DNA of 64,000 nt, from NCBI GenBank assembly GCA_016271365.2, contig CM028132.1:1190263001-1190327000 (forward strand), read 5' to 3'. The stretch comes from Neoceratodus forsteri. Taxonomy: Eukaryota; Chordata; Ceratodontiformes; Ceratodontidae. The notes below the pieces were generated by a model. It searched no databases. It worked only from the letters and a program-made list of their open reading frames with translations, and had not been told where the DNA came from. The first letter of the stretch is position 1; the number at the start of each line of letters is the position of its first letter. Below are positions 1-11,094 of the stretch, in pieces. The position numbers were made by a program, and so were the translations under genes.

Positions 1-25
1 GCACCTGTCTATTTCAGCCTTTTTT

Positions 26-775
26 GTGCCTATTGAGGGCCGTACTGTGGCCCAATTGGATGTGGCCCATAATCTGGTCCTGGCTTGGGACCTCAATTTC
101 ATGCTTGAGAAGCTGACCCCTGCCTCCTTTTCAGCCAGCCACATCTTGCAAGCTATGCTTTCTGTCATGGAAAGCGTTATTTTTAGGTACTGTTGCTTCT
201 GCCCGAAGAATCTCAGAGCTACAGGCTCTCATGTGTGAGCAGCCTTATTTGATTTTTCACAAAAATAGGGTCTCTTTACGTACTAATCATAAGTTTCTTG
301 TTTAGGTGGTGTCTGAGTTTAGCATAAATCAAGTCTATCCACCTGCCTGTATTTTTTCCAGAGCATGCCAGTCCAGGGGAAGCATTGCTCCATGCTTTGG
401 ATGTGCATAGAATTCTCACATACTGTATACACTGTACTAAGGACTGCAGGAAGTCCTCTCAGTTGTTTGTTTCTTTTGCCCCCTAGTAAAGAGGGAGCTC
501 CAGTTTCTAAACAGTACTTTTCCAAATGGTTGGCTAACTGTACTGCTTTTTGTTATAGGAAGTATGGCAAGGAACTTCCTGGTGTGGTTCATGGCCATTC
601 AACCAGAGGCATGGTCACTTCTGTTGCCTGTTTTGGGAACGTCAGCTGTGGAAATTTGTGCTGCTGCCACTTGGAATACTGTCCACACATTCACCAAGCA
701 CTACAGTCTGGACATTGCCTCTAGAAGGAGGGCATGCTTTGGCCTAGCTGTGCTGCAAGGCCTTCTTTCTTAGGC
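26..775 (+). pseudogene. DIRS tyrosine recombinase, degraded
   Basis: The first part (about 26-238) contains WDLNFMLEKLTPASF, which resembles the N-terminal core-binding domain of DIRS recombinases. After a broken stretch, residues encoded from about 365 carry the catalytic domain. GHSTRGM supplies the His-x-x-Arg motif, and a downstream block, VHTFTKHYSLD, holds the second His/Trp position and the nucleophilic Tyr. The catalytic end is split between two frames: one covers 365-724 and another continues 564-773, so there is at least one frameshift. There is no complete reading frame. It is unlikely to be a host gene because the motif order is typical of DIRS retroelements. Confidence 0.7.
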
Positions 776-872
776 TTTTGGCCTCCTGCCACCCAGACTG
801 TTTTACGCTTAGTGCTGCTTGGGACTTGTTCCATAGGTGTGACCTGAAGGCAGAGATATCCCTGAAGAAGAC

Positions 873-1297
873 AGAACAGTTATGTAAGAACTTACCGTAA
901 CAGTAGATCTTCAAGGGAATCTTTGTCATCAGGTCATTCCGTCTGTCCCTCCCTCTTTTCTCTCTCTCTCTCTCTCTCTCTCTACAGCTCGGTTGTCCTG
1001 CTGCTTCAGCCTTTTTTTCTAGCTGGGCACCTTCTCTCTCTCCTCGGTTCCCTGGTGGGGCCCCTGTCTCATGGCCTCCGGCTAGGGAAAGAACTGAGGA
1101 GGGAAGCGGGGCCTCCCACGCTTATATAGGGCTGTGACATCAGAGCCCAACATTGGCATGGGCGGCCCCTGCTAGACTGCTGCAGAAAAGCTTCCATGTG
1201 ATCGTAGTGCTTGACGGCTAAGTTCCATCAGTATGACCTGATGAATGAGATTCCCTCAAAGATCTACTGTTATGGTAAGTTCTTACGTAACTGTTCT
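873..1297. repeat. 65-bp inverted repeat in the DIRS terminal region
   Basis: Bases 873-937 and the reverse complement of 1233-1297 align over 65 positions with 7 mismatches counted by eye. They are separated by about 295 bp. Both arms contain the string GTAAGAACTTACC (allowing one difference next to it). The spacer holds a TC microsatellite and a GC-richer part. This is probably the DIRS inverted terminal repeat or internal complementary region. Confidence 0.85.
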
Positions 1298-1300
1298 TTT

Positions 1301-2412
1301 CTGTACCTCTCTCACAACCTCTCACATACAGTAAATCCTAATACTCTGTGCAGATCATAGCAGGTAGCAGTTTGGGAATCCTTGTGTAAAGCAGATCTGA
1401 CCAGGCTTCACTTAAGAACTGGCCCAAAACAGGCTTTTATAGTTGTCACAGTTTTGACTAAAAACAACAAACTACAGACATGAGTTTAATCCTTTTGGCT
1501 ACTAGTCAAGTAAGGAGTTCTTCAGGTAGGAAGGAACTGCTCTACTCTTCTGGTTAAACTGGGGCCCGGACACCTCGAGGTAGTTTTTATTTTGTTTGAA
1601 AGTATTGCATGTAAGTTATGGTACTGTTTATGAAATATACAGTAGGAAGTACATGCTAATCAGAATACTGTAAAATGTGGAAATAAATTACACGTTTGTA
1701 GACAAGAAATCTCTTCTCCATTGAAAGCAATAGACTAAGAGTGTCCTATTGATTACTCACATTGGAGATGGTGCGTTTCATCACTGGGTTTGCATTTAGA
1801 CTGCAGTGCACCTACAGGCTCATTATAATATGCAGGGCTTCATGATTCAGGCTACCTCTTGTGTTTCGGAAGAAACTGACATTTTATTTTTCAATCTTGC
1901 TTTTTGGATCTTCAGGCCATCACCTTATTCCCCTTGATCGGATGCTGCTTGTGCTGTCGGTGACTCGTCAGCTGCCCTCTCCCCCGTCCCCGCCCGTGGG
2001 GTCTGCACTGCAGAGCCTTAGGGTACCAGTGACCATCATTTTGATGGCTCAGTGAACATACTTTTTGTCCCCACTTTTCACCCAAAGCCCCTCCCTCTGC
2101 CCCATGCCTTAAGCGGTACATGTGTAGGAATCAGACGTCACTGTGTCCCCGTGGCAAGAGGCGAACTGCCTGGTCCAGCCATGGGGGGGTCACTGTGGCA
2201 CCAGAAATCACTGTCCACCCAATGAAATTGAGGGGCACTGCTGAGCAGCAGCTACCTCAGCCTGGGCTATCCCCTGATGCGGCGACCTGAGTCTGCTCCC
2301 GAACCCGGGTGCCTACATGGCAGCACAACCACATGGGTGGCATTTTTGTAGCTTTTATTTATTTCTGATTTTTGACACAGGAAAGGCACACTGAGCAGTA
2401 ACAGATCATTTA
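1301..2412. other. intergenic/intronic sequence, no gene seen
   Basis: I see no conserved coding potential. The last ~70 bases (about 2341-2412) resemble the 3' tail of an antisense LINE: a T-rich run with TTTATTTATTT followed by a tail motif also seen near 12905. This is upstream intron of the semaphorin gene. Confidence 0.5.
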
Positions 2413-2739
2413 CATAGAAACATAGAAGTTGATGGCAGATAAGGACGGCAAAGCCCATCCAGTCTGCTCATTTCTTTTTCTACCTTATAAATGTGCCATC
2501 TGCCTTTGCTCTGTCAGTGGTCTATCTATTCATACTCATCTGTATTGCTCCCTTATGCCTATCCCATGCCTGTTTGAAGCCCTGCACTGTATTCATAGCC
2601 ACCACTTCCTGAGGTAGGTCGCTCCATGCATCCACCACCCTTTCTGTGAAAAAGTATTTCCTCACATTCCCCCTTAATCGGCCTCCCTCTAATCTCATGC
2701 TGTGTCCTCTTGTCCTGCTATTTTTCTTGTATTTAAATG

Positions 2740-5300
2740 TTACTCTTTCACCTTGTTAATGCCCTTAAGGTGTTTGAATGTCTCGATCATATCACCTCTC
2801 TCCCTCCTTTGTTCAAGGGTATACATATTGAGCTTGGTTAATCTGTCCTCATATGTCTTCTGATGCAGTCCCTGCACCATTTTGGTTGCCCTTCTCTGGA
2901 CTGCCTCAATTTGGTTAATGTCCTTGTGAAGGTGTGGCCTCCAGTACTGCATGCAGTACTCCAGATGGGGCCTAACCAGTGTCTTGTAAAGAGGGATTAT
3001 TACCTCTCTCTTACGACTTGTGATACCCCTACTTATACACCCAAACATCCCCCTAGCCTTACTTACTGCTTCAGTGGTCTGCTTGGATGATTTCAGGTCA
3101 TCAGTGATGATGATGCCCAAGTCTCTTTCTTCCTTTGTGACTGCCAGCAACTCCCCTCCCAGTCTATAGGTGGCTTCAGGGTTTCTCTTCCCTATGTGCA
3201 TGATCTTGCACTTCTTTGCATTAAATCCCAGTTGCCACTCTTCTGACCATTTTGCTAGTTATCCAGATCTCTTCTCATTCTGCCCACCCCATCTGGATCA
3301 TCTACTCTGTTGCAGATCTTGGTGTCATCTGCAAACAGACAAGCCTTACCCTCTAGTCCATCTGCAAGGTCACTAATGAAGATATTGAAGAGGACTGGCC
3401 TAGGATTGATCCTAGGTACCCCACTTGTGACTTGCATCTCTTCTGACTGTATACCATTTACCACCACTCTCTGTTTCTGTCCATCAACCAGTTTGCCACC
3501 CAGTTGACTAACTTCTGACCACGAGCCTACCCAGCTTATTTATCAATCTTCTATGTGAAACAGTGTCAAAAGCTTTGCTGAAGTCAAGGTAGGCGACATC
3601 AACTGCTCCCCTTGGTCCACCACTCTGGTTACCCAGTCAAAGAAATCTATGAGATTAGTTTGACAGGACCTTCCTTTTGTAAACCCATGCTGTCTTGGAT
3701 CCTGTGCCCCTATGGATTCCAGGTGTTGCACTATCCTTTCCTTAAGGAGTGCCTCCATAATCTTGCCCACTGCTGACGTAAGACTGACTGGTCTGTAGTT
3801 CCTTGCCTCCTCCCTGCTACCACTTTTGTGGAGCAGGATCACATGAGCCCTTCTCCAGTCTTCTGGGACCTCTCCTGTGCTCAGAGACTCACTAAACAAT
3901 TCTGCTAATGGCTCTGCTAGTTCCACCCTTAGCTCCCTAAGTACCCTGGGATGTATGCCATCAGGTCCCATTGCCTTATCCACCCTGAGCTTAGTGAGCT
4001 CTTGTAGGACCCTTTCTTTTGTGAAGGGAGTAGTGCTCACCTCCCTCCCCTCTGTGTCCATGGTGCTGAGCTGTGGGCCCTGCCCTACCTTCTCTTCAGT
4101 AAATACTGAGCAAAAGTATCTATTTAGGATAGATGCTTTTACAGGGTCCTCCTCCTCACATGTCCCCTTTTCTCCATTGAGCTTAGCAATACCCCCTCTG
4201 GACTTTCTCCTTTCACTAATGTATCTATAGAAAGTCTTGTCACCTTCTTTTACTGTTTGTGCTAGTGTTTCCTCAGTTTGGGACTTTGCCTGCCTTACTG
4301 CCTTCCTTGCTTCCCTTAGGGCAGTTTGGTATGCCTCCCTATCTTCATCCCGCTGTGTTCCCTTATATTTCCTGAAGGCCAGCCTTTTGGCTCTGACCTT
4401 TTCTGCTACTGTATTTGAGAACCAAAGTGGTTTCCTTCTTCTTTTGCACTTCCTTTTCTGTCTAACACAATGGGATGTTGCTTCAAGTATTGCATCCTTA
4501 ATGCTTGCCCACTTTGCCTGTATCCCTCACCTGTGTTTCTTTTTGCCAGGGCTAGCTTAACTCTGTGTCCATCTTATCAAAGTCAGCTCCTCTGAAGTCC
4601 CATATTTTTGCCTTGGAATGGGATGATTTAGATGTAGTAGCCAAATTGAACCATACCATTTGATGGTCACTGGCCCCCAGGTGACCTTCTACCTGAAGAT
4701 CTGTGATCCCTTCCCTGTTAGTCAGTACTAGATCTAGGATAGCCCTGTCTCTTGTGGGTTGTTGTACCAGTTGTTTGAGGCCCTCCCCCTGCAGGGAATC
4801 CACCATGTGTCTAGTTCTGGCAGATGTTCCTGCTGGTATTGACCAATCTGTATCCGGCATGTTGAAGTCTCCCATTATCAGAACCTCCCCTGTAGCTGTC
4901 ATGTTTTGTATATCTTCTAACAGTATTGTGTCTATGTCCTCCCCTGGTCTGGGGCCTGTAGACAACCCGGTTCTTATGGCTGTCCCATTTCCTGTTTCCA
5001 GCGTGACCACAGTTCTTCTGGCTCCTTATGTGTATTCTGAATTTCTGTAGCTTTAATATTTTCATTGACATACAGGGCCCTCCACCCCCTTTTAGCCTCG
5101 GTCTCTTTGAACAATACATAGCCAGGTAGTGAAGTCTCCCAAGTGTGGTTACTGTGAAACCACGTCTCACTAGTTGCTACTATGTCCAGTTTAGCCTCTG
5201 ACATTATTGCCTGCAGGTCTGGGATCTTATTTCCCAGGCTGTGAGCATTTGTGTACATGATTTTCCATTGGCCAGATTTCGGTGTGTTAGTTGTTGGGTG
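2740..5300 (-). pseudogene. CR1 ORF2: endonuclease and reverse transcriptase, broken
   Basis: Product of this type nicks target DNA and copies the LINE RNA there. N-terminal endonuclease pieces include SETWF, MGDFNMPD (catalytic Asp/Asn) and GASDHQMV (the SDH catalytic motif). RT pieces include KAMGPDGIHPRVL, NYRPVSLTS and the active-site LFADDTKI. The C-terminal domain includes HLEYCMQYWRPH and VQRRATKMVQGL, typical of CR1. The frame is interrupted several times, for example between about 3467 and 3543 and between 4061 and 4552. Confidence 0.85.
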
Positions 5301-5465
5301 AGGTTTGGCATTTCCCCTGTGCGTCTATGGGGAGACGGACCTTTTTTCTTACCTGGTGATGCAAATGAACTGCAAACATGCTGAATCCCTGTTTGACCAC
5401 TAGCTGAGGGGGAGGGATGTTCTTCCCATTCAACGTATGGGGTGCTGCACCCCTCTCCCCATTTG

Positions 5466-5965
5466 CTAGTTTAAATATTCTGCAAAGACATCAAACTTCT
5501 GCCCCAATGCACTGACTCCCTCCTTAGTCAGATGCAGTCCATCAAATTTAAAGAACTTTCGCTCCCAGAACTGTTGCCAGTTCCCTACAAATCTGTGTCC
5601 TTTTTCCTGGCACCAGCCCTTGAGCCACATGTTTATCTCCCCTATCTCCCCTTCTCTGACCTTCTGTCCATCTGTCCCCCTCTCCCAGACTGGCAGGATC
5701 TCAGAGAAGGAGATGCCAGACAAAATGGATGATAGTTTGTCACCCAGCCTGGTCATGTGTTCCTTGGTCTCCACAACTGACCGGCTGGCGAGATCATTAG
5801 TCCCTATGTGTACCAGGTTGTCAATGTTTTCTCCTGCTTTGTGAACAATTTAGTAATGCGGTCAGTGTCTCTCATGTTGATGTACCTGGGAGACATCTGA
5901 CCATTACCCCTGGCTGGAGATAGGTATCAACTCCCTGAATCATGGAGTCTCCTATGATCAGAAGT
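5466..5965 (-). pseudogene. CR1 ORF1 with SGNH (GDSL) esterase domain, broken
   Basis: Three blocks of an SGNH hydrolase can be read on the - strand: a GDS block (IIGDSMIQG, near 5950), a GTND block (VHIGTND, near 5805), and a DGLH block (FDGLHLTKEG, near 5510) with the catalytic Asp-His pair. The C-terminal piece is open over 5466-5774; the upstream part has stops. In CR1 and some L2 elements ORF1 carries such an esterase, thought to act on lipids or membranes during retrotransposition. Its position just upstream of ORF2 fits. Confidence 0.72.
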
Positions 5966-6110
5966 TTTTTTTGATTTCCTTTTTGCTTTTTTTGTTTTGG
6001 TTCCTGATTTGGGTGAGTTTTGTTGTGCTAGCTCCTGTGCTGCAGTGTCCTGCTCTGCAGTGTCCTCTGCCCCTTTGTTTGATTTCAGAGATAGAGGCAG
6101 ATACCTGTTT

Positions 6111-7905
6111 GTAGTGTTATATGGTTTTTGGAGGTAATATGTTGGAGAGCAGAGAGTGATGGGGCACCTGATTTGCCCCTCCTAACCACCTGCCAACCTC
6201 CTGGACCAACTACCCTCTGTGGTTGAGGTTTTCTGTTGGATGTTGGGGAAATGGTGGGTGGTTCTTATAATGTATTTCCTCTTGAATATGAAATTTGAGC
6301 ACGCAATCTCTGCCATGCCGCGAGCTGACCCCTAAGATCTCCAATGGCCCAGCATGTAGGACAGTGTCCTAAACCTGTAAGATTGTCCTTCTGAAAATTG
6401 TTCCACAGTACCTGCAGTTAATGATATCCATTCCAGATAAGTTGCTGGGTTTATAACCTAGTCAGAGTAATTGGAAGGAAGAAAATGCAAGTAATGGTTT
6501 GATTTTGTGTTTTGTTTTTGTATAACTTGTTATACCAAGTTAAATTACTAGTGCCCCTGTAAATGAGCTCACCTTGTGGATGCCCCACTGATCTGCCCCT
6601 TCCTGCTCTGCCACAGGAAATGACACAACTGTGGTACCCTATAAAAGGAGTGTAGTGTGGGGTGGGTGGCTGGACCCTTCCCTGCCGATAAAGAAGAACC
6701 ACAGACGAAAGAACAAGGAGGTAAGAGCAGAAACAATCAGTCAACGACAAATGCAGTAACCCTGAAAGCTTATCTTAATGTTAGATAAAACTGTAAAACC
6801 TGTAAAGCACCATCTGTAATAATTTCAGATAAGATATACCCTGTAAGAAACACTTTGCTACAGAGAAAAATAAAGCAGTAACAGAAAATATACCTTGCAA
6901 AAGACAATTGGAATCAGAAGATTTCAGCAGTAATCTGTAAGCACACACCTGTAGGCACACCTCGTAATAATGCAGAAGAAGGTATACCAGCAACAACAAT
7001 TTGAATCAGAGAAAATAAAGCAATGAAATGTTAGCAACAAACAGTAGCAATCCCTGTGAGTAAAAAATAAAAACAACACACAGTAAATCTGCTTAGCCAG
7101 AAGAAGTCTTAATCCTTTTCCCTTGCTCTGGTAAGGTTCTCTACTCTGCCTTTCAAGCAGTCTTAGAAGGAAAGAGCTCAGGTGAAGCTAGGTGCCTTGG
7201 CCAGCAAACCAAGTCTTCTACAGGTGCATTCTAGGGGTGGGTTACATTGACCTGCTTTATTGACAGGTGGGGAGTGTTGTCCAGGACACCAGGGAAAATC
7301 CTCAGCCTTACAATGAGTGCCATGGGGTCTTTAACTTCCACCTGGACAGCCACTCAAGATATTGTTCACAGATAAATTAACATCTGCATCTTAAGGTCGG
7401 TGGCATCCTTAATAAAAACAGTATTTTGCAGGGTTAAAACTGCTGGTACATAAAGGTTGTCTTAGCAAATGTGACTCTTCCTGTGAAATACACCACTGTA
7501 TCATTTAAAGGGGAGTTTAGTCATGATAGCAAGTAGAATTTGAAAAAAAAAAAAACTCGTTTAGCAATAATCAGCAGTGTTGTTTGTCTTGTGTCCCCCC
7601 CATGCATCATTGCAGAGGTTTTTCACAATCTTGTGTACAAAATTTAGAATAAAAAATGCTTTAGCTTCTGCACTCAGGATGTCAGTATGCCTTTGTTCAC
7701 TGGCTTAGTAGGGTGGAGACGGGGGTCACATTTGAGCCCTGGAATCCCACATGGCAGCTGGGGTCCTGGTGCATTCCAAAGTGGAGGCACTCTGCTTCCT
7801 GGGAGTGAGGATTTGGGATGCCATGCATTTACCCACCTCCTGAGTGCAGTGAAGCACTGGCCTGGACTGTGATCTGTGAAGGTAGCCTCTCCTCTGCTTT
7901 CCTGG
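6111..7905. other. upstream intron, no gene seen
   Basis: No conserved reading frame is evident. A TATA-like box lies at 6640-6648, followed about 75 bp later by GGAGGTAAGAG, a splice-donor-like string (near 6717-6727). Around 6780-7090 the sequence is A-rich and repeats short CCTGTAA/CTGTAA strings. Nothing here resembles an earlier semaphorin exon. Confidence 0.45.
6640..6648 (+). promoter_or_regulatory. TATA-like box of an unidentified element
   Basis: TATAAAAGG lies in GC-richer sequence. A transcription start about 30 bp downstream would precede a donor-like GTAAGAG near 6721. This could be the remains of an LTR promoter, but I found no partner LTR in the window, so the call is weak. 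Confidence 0.22.
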
Positions 7906-7907
7906 CA

Positions 7908-8100
7908 AAAATGTGCCCTAATGGTTAGAGCACTGGTTTGGAAACCAAAAGATCACAGGTTCAAACCCAACTTCAGCCAAATACTCTGCAGCCTTGGGTG
8001 AGTCACTTAACCTGGCAGTGCTCTGACCTACCAAACTGCAGAAATGGGTAGAAGCAGGATGCACACTGAAAATAAGATGGCACATCTCAGTTCAGCTAGC
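7908..8100 (+). mobile_element. tRNA-derived SINE, + orientation
   Basis: The head looks like a tRNA gene: an A-box-like CCTAATGGTTAGAGCA and a B-box-like GGTTCAAACCC at about 7959-7969. It continues into a core with CCTTGGGTGAGTCACTTAACC, as in CORE/MIR-type SINEs. The distal part (GCAGAAATGGGTAGAAGCAGG onward) matches the reverse strand of 11095-11200, so both belong to one family. It is not a tRNA gene because the acceptor stem does not pair. Confidence 0.8.
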
Positions 8101-8372
8101 CTGTGGAAAAATATTGTGTGTAACAAACAAACAAACAAAAAAAGCCTTGGTGGCTCTGATCATCAGAATGGGGGATGGGAAGGAGTAACCTGTTTAGTAG
8201 TTCTCAGGGGTTCTGAACAAGGCCCCACTTTTCAAACCCTGAGGGAAGAGATGTCTGCAAAGACCCAACATCACAATGTCAAATTAAAGGGTTAAAGAGA
8301 TCTGCAAGGGAGGGGCAATGGGGATTAGAATAAACAACTAACAATATGCCTTTGTTTGTTGTCTATTTTCAG

Positions 8373-8658
8373 AACCAAACTTTGTTTCGGCCTATGACAT
8401 CGGCTTGTTTACCTATTTCTTTTTCCGCGAGAATGCAATGGAGCATGACTGCGGGAAGACTGTGTACTCACGTGTGGCAAGGGTCTGCAAGAATGACATC
8501 GGAGGAAGGTTTTTACTGGAGGACACCTGGACCACCTTCATGAAGGCAAGGCTGAACTGCTCACGCTCGGGGGAGATCCCATTTTATTATAACGAGCTCC
8601 AGAGCACCTACTACCTTCCTGAACAGGACTTGATCTATGGAATATTTACCACCAATGT
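8373..8658 (+). CDS. SEMA5B: semaphorin-5B, sema-domain exon
   Basis: This internal exon of 286 bp encodes 94 complete codons plus two split codons. The acceptor is TCTATTTTCAG ending at 8372; the donor GTAAGT starts at 8659. Product: part of the seven-bladed beta-propeller sema domain of a transmembrane guidance cue that signals through plexins. Visible features are [30 protein letters not shown], an N-glycosylation sequon in LNCSRS, and [11 protein letters not shown] at the end. Cysteines in HDCG, RVCK and LNCS fit conserved sema disulfide positions. From family knowledge, [17 protein letters not shown] and LPEQDLIYG favour SEMA5B over SEMA5A. The last codon (GT) is completed by the G of the exon at 59526. 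No stop or frameshift. Confidence 0.93.
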
Positions 8659-9410
8659 GTAAGTTGTATTTATTTCCACTTTTCCTCCTGTCCCCCATTC
8701 TGACAACCTGTGGCCACCATGTCTGTGCACTTTTTTTCAGTACGTGAGGAGAGGGAACCGCTCATTTCACAGTCATTGTGAAATCTTGGGCAGTTGGTAG
8801 GAGATTGAGAATTATGGGTGGGTGGCACCCTTCCTCACCATATGGTGAGCCCATGAACTCTGCAAAAGTCTCTGCCCCATAAATCTCCAGTGGGGGGGGA
8901 AGGATCTTTACCACTAGTGCCTAAGTTATTTTACAAAGTGAAAAAAAAAGGAAGTACTTTATAATTTTGTAAAACAGTACTTCTGTGCTCAAGGCCAGTA
9001 GCATTTCTGCCACTTTAAGAGACCTTAGCAAGGATGGACGTATGACTCCTCCCCTTTATCTCCATCCTCTAAATGTGACCAATGTGCAGCACCTACAGTT
9101 TATACACTACTGTTCTGTAGTACATTCCATCTGGTTGTGCTGTTATAAATGTTGTTTGAAGGGGGAAGAAGTGGAATACAGCAGAGCAAAAAAAAAAATA
9201 AATAAATCATACAGAGGCACACAAGATAGGGGAGTCTGAAAAAATTGTGGGTAGTAGTAGTATTAATTTATTTTGTATTGCACCCTTTCCAAGAGTCTCA
9301 GAGTGCCTTACATAAAATATATGTTACATGGATAAAACAATTTATACCATGGGGGTGAGAGCTTTCTCAGTAGGATAACCTGTGTTATTTCCATTGCAGT
9401 GAGGATAAAT
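8659..9410. other. intron start, little structure
   Basis: Mostly unique-looking sequence. About 9250-9350 resembles the 3' end of an antisense LINE (TTAATTTATTTTGTATTGCA, followed by a tail-like block). No coding signal. Confidence 0.4.
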
Positions 9411-9469
9411 CCTGATGACATCAGCAGAATGAGGATATCGACATTTATCTATACTCTGCTGATGTCACC
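9411..9469. repeat. palindrome with CpG loop
   Basis: The arms 9411-9436 and 9443-9469 pair through GATGACATCAGCAGA and TCTGCTGATGTCA. The apex contains ATCGAC. A direct repeat GTGAGGATAAAT flanks the palindrome (near 9399 and 9473). Confidence 0.75.
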
Positions 9470-9489
9470 AAAGTGAGGATAAATGCACT

Positions 9490-9765
9490 GCAGCTTGCAT
9501 TCTAAAGGAAACTGCTTCAGAAAAAGTTTCTCTTTCTCACTGAAGCTGCAACTTACTCAATTAGCTTTGCAGAAGACTCTCATCTATGTCCCATTGTGTT
9601 TCTAACATTGCTAACTCATTACTGTGCTGATCTCAGCTTCAAAACAACCTGAATTCTAAATGAAAGTCTTTTACAAAGCAGGTTCTGTTTCTCAGTGCTA
9701 CCTGCAGCAGTTTGTCTTTCTCACTGAGCCTCTGACTTACTCAATTAGCTTTGCAAAACACACTC
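9490..9765. repeat. imperfect tandem duplication, unit ~185 bp
   Basis: ACTTACTCAATTAGCTTTGC occurs near 9551 and again near 9736, each preceded by a CTTTCTCACTGA block. The units also share TTCTAAA at their starts. An (AC)n run follows at about 9797-9814. No coding content. Confidence 0.7.
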
Positions 9766-9897
9766 GCGTGTGTTTCTGATTCCCAGTCCATTCAGAACAC
9801 ACACACACACACACTGACAGCACACACAGAATGAGCAGAAAACACACAGACTCAGAAAAAATGTTCACAGCTCTCACCTCTGTGGTATAAATCACAC

Positions 9898-10049
9898 ACA
9901 TGATGGGCAGATCATGGCATATGGAAAATATTCTCACTCCTGCCTCGTGAGCTGTGTATTTTCACTCATGTTTTCGGCACTGGTGAGAATACACAGCTCA
10001 CTCTGCAGGAGTGAGAATATTTTCCATATCCCACTCCTGCCCATCATGT
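9898..10049. repeat. long palindrome, arms ~70 bp, 12-bp loop
   Basis: Left arm 9898-9968 and right arm 9981-10049 are reverse complements with scattered mismatches. The longest perfect block contains ATGGAAAATATTCTCACTCC on the left arm. The loop is TGTTTTCGGCAC, with one CpG. It is a single hairpin, not a two-gene inverted repeat. It may be a MITE or a foldback element. Confidence 0.88.
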
Positions 10050-10059
10050 ATCCCCTATA

Positions 10060-10870
10060 TATGATAAAATATAGTTCTGATCCCTAAATTAGCAACAATC
10101 TCCATAACTAAAGTAAATAAAGTAAAATAAAATTAAAATAAAGGTAACACTCAGCAGCAAATGACATTGACAGATGAAGATACAGAGTCCCTAAGTGTCA
10201 CCAAAGGCCCCATAACACAGAAAAGTCTTTAGACCATTTTTGAAGGCCACTACTGATTGAGCCTCCCTCAGAAATCTTGGCAGTGAGTCACATAGGGCCA
10301 GACTGGCTCCTTCGAATGCCCAGCCCCCTAGAGATTTTAGCTTTGCCCTGGGAACTGCAAGGAGGCCCACCTGAGAGGATCATAGGGGGCGGGAGGATCG
10401 ACGATGAGTTTAGAGTTCCATCAGGTATCCAGGGACCAATCCATATAAGGCCTTATACTGTAGATCAGTCAACTGGCCTTGAAGGTGATAACACCACTTT
10501 ACCTGCAGCCAGTGCGGCTAACGCAAGATCGGGGTCACATGGCAGGACCTGGGAAGGCCTCCCAGCAACCTTGCTGCTGCATTCTACACTAGCTGTGGAC
10601 ATTGCAGGACACCTCCATTGACCATGAGGTAAAAGGCATTACAGTAATCAAGACTGGATGTCAAGAACACATGCATTGGTGATAGCAGGTTTTCAGAGGA
10701 AACAAGAGACTGGATAATGTTCCTAAAATGTTAAAAGCCACTCTGGACTACTGCTGACACCTACAGATGTCAGCTTCTCATCCAGAATGATCCTCCAGAT
10801 TTTTCAAAATAGGAGTGGCCATAAGCTTAGAGGGCCTGAGCATTAGATATAGAGGGAGAGAGAGATAGAT
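10060..10870. repeat. old interspersed repeat, unclassified (LINE-like)
   Basis: The text of this block (GGGCCAGACTGGCTCC, ATATAAGGCCTTATACTG, GCAGCCAGTGCGGCTAACGC, GCATTACAGTAATCAAG) resembles a noncoding or antisense segment of old LINE repeats that recurs in tetrapod genomes. A 114-codon open frame at 10277-10621 is probably chance. I cannot assign a family without a library search. Confidence 0.45.
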
Positions 10871-10934
10871 TTATGTAATGGGTAATTGAATAAAAATCGT
10901 GAAATAAACCTGTTTATTTGTAGTGATGCTACAT

Positions 10935-10965
10935 CTGGAGTGTAAATCATTTATTTACACTCCAG
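10935..10965. repeat. short perfect hairpin
   Basis: CTGGAGTGTAAAT (10935-10947) and its exact reverse complement (10953-10965) are separated by 5 bp. This could be a terminator-like or MITE remnant; no function is implied. Confidence 0.75.
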
Positions 10966-11094
10966 GTGCGTCATCAGCTTTTTTTGCCACTGCAGCTGCA
11001 TCATCAGGAACTCAGAGTGGCATTACTCGAAGGCAAACCTTGTGTATAGCCGGACAGTGGGTTTTTAAAAGTATGGCTTTTCCTTACAATTTAT

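Larger units (their letters stand above)
1..1300 (+). mobile_element. DIRS-type retrotransposon, 3' part
   Basis: The left edge cuts into the element. The + strand encodes fragments of a tyrosine recombinase, the enzyme DIRS elements use instead of a DDE integrase. They are followed by an inverted-repeat terminal region at 873-1297. DIRS elements carry split or inverted terminal repeats rather than ordinary LTRs, which fits this layout. The terminal region also contains a (TC)n run at 961-983 and a TATA-like stretch near 1121-1128. The right boundary near 1300 is set by the end of the inverted repeat and is approximate. The class call rests on the recombinase motifs; the subfamily is not resolved. 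Confidence 0.72.
2416..6110 (-). mobile_element. CR1-family LINE, nearly full length, antisense
   Basis: Reading on the - strand the order is ORF1 (SGNH esterase) near 5960-5466, ORF2 endonuclease near 5258-4552, reverse transcriptase near 4061-3255 and the C-terminal domain near 3201-2740. A short 3' end lies at about 2416. ORF1 with an esterase domain plus an APE-type endonuclease and this RT is the CR1 arrangement. The 3' end lacks a poly-A tail, as usual for CR1. The 5' boundary near 6110 is approximate. Many frame breaks show it is inactive. A second member of the family lies at 60792-64000. Confidence 0.85.

Noticed and set aside
940..1000. Splice acceptor after the TC run (TCTCTCTACAG) as a host exon
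   Set aside because: No conserved coding sequence follows; the site lies inside the DIRS terminal region.
7908..8000. tRNA gene
   Set aside because: A- and B-box-like strings are present, but the acceptor and anticodon stems do not form and a SINE core follows.
10277..10621. Open frame of 114 codons as a gene
   Set aside because: It lies in an old interspersed repeat, with no homology seen.
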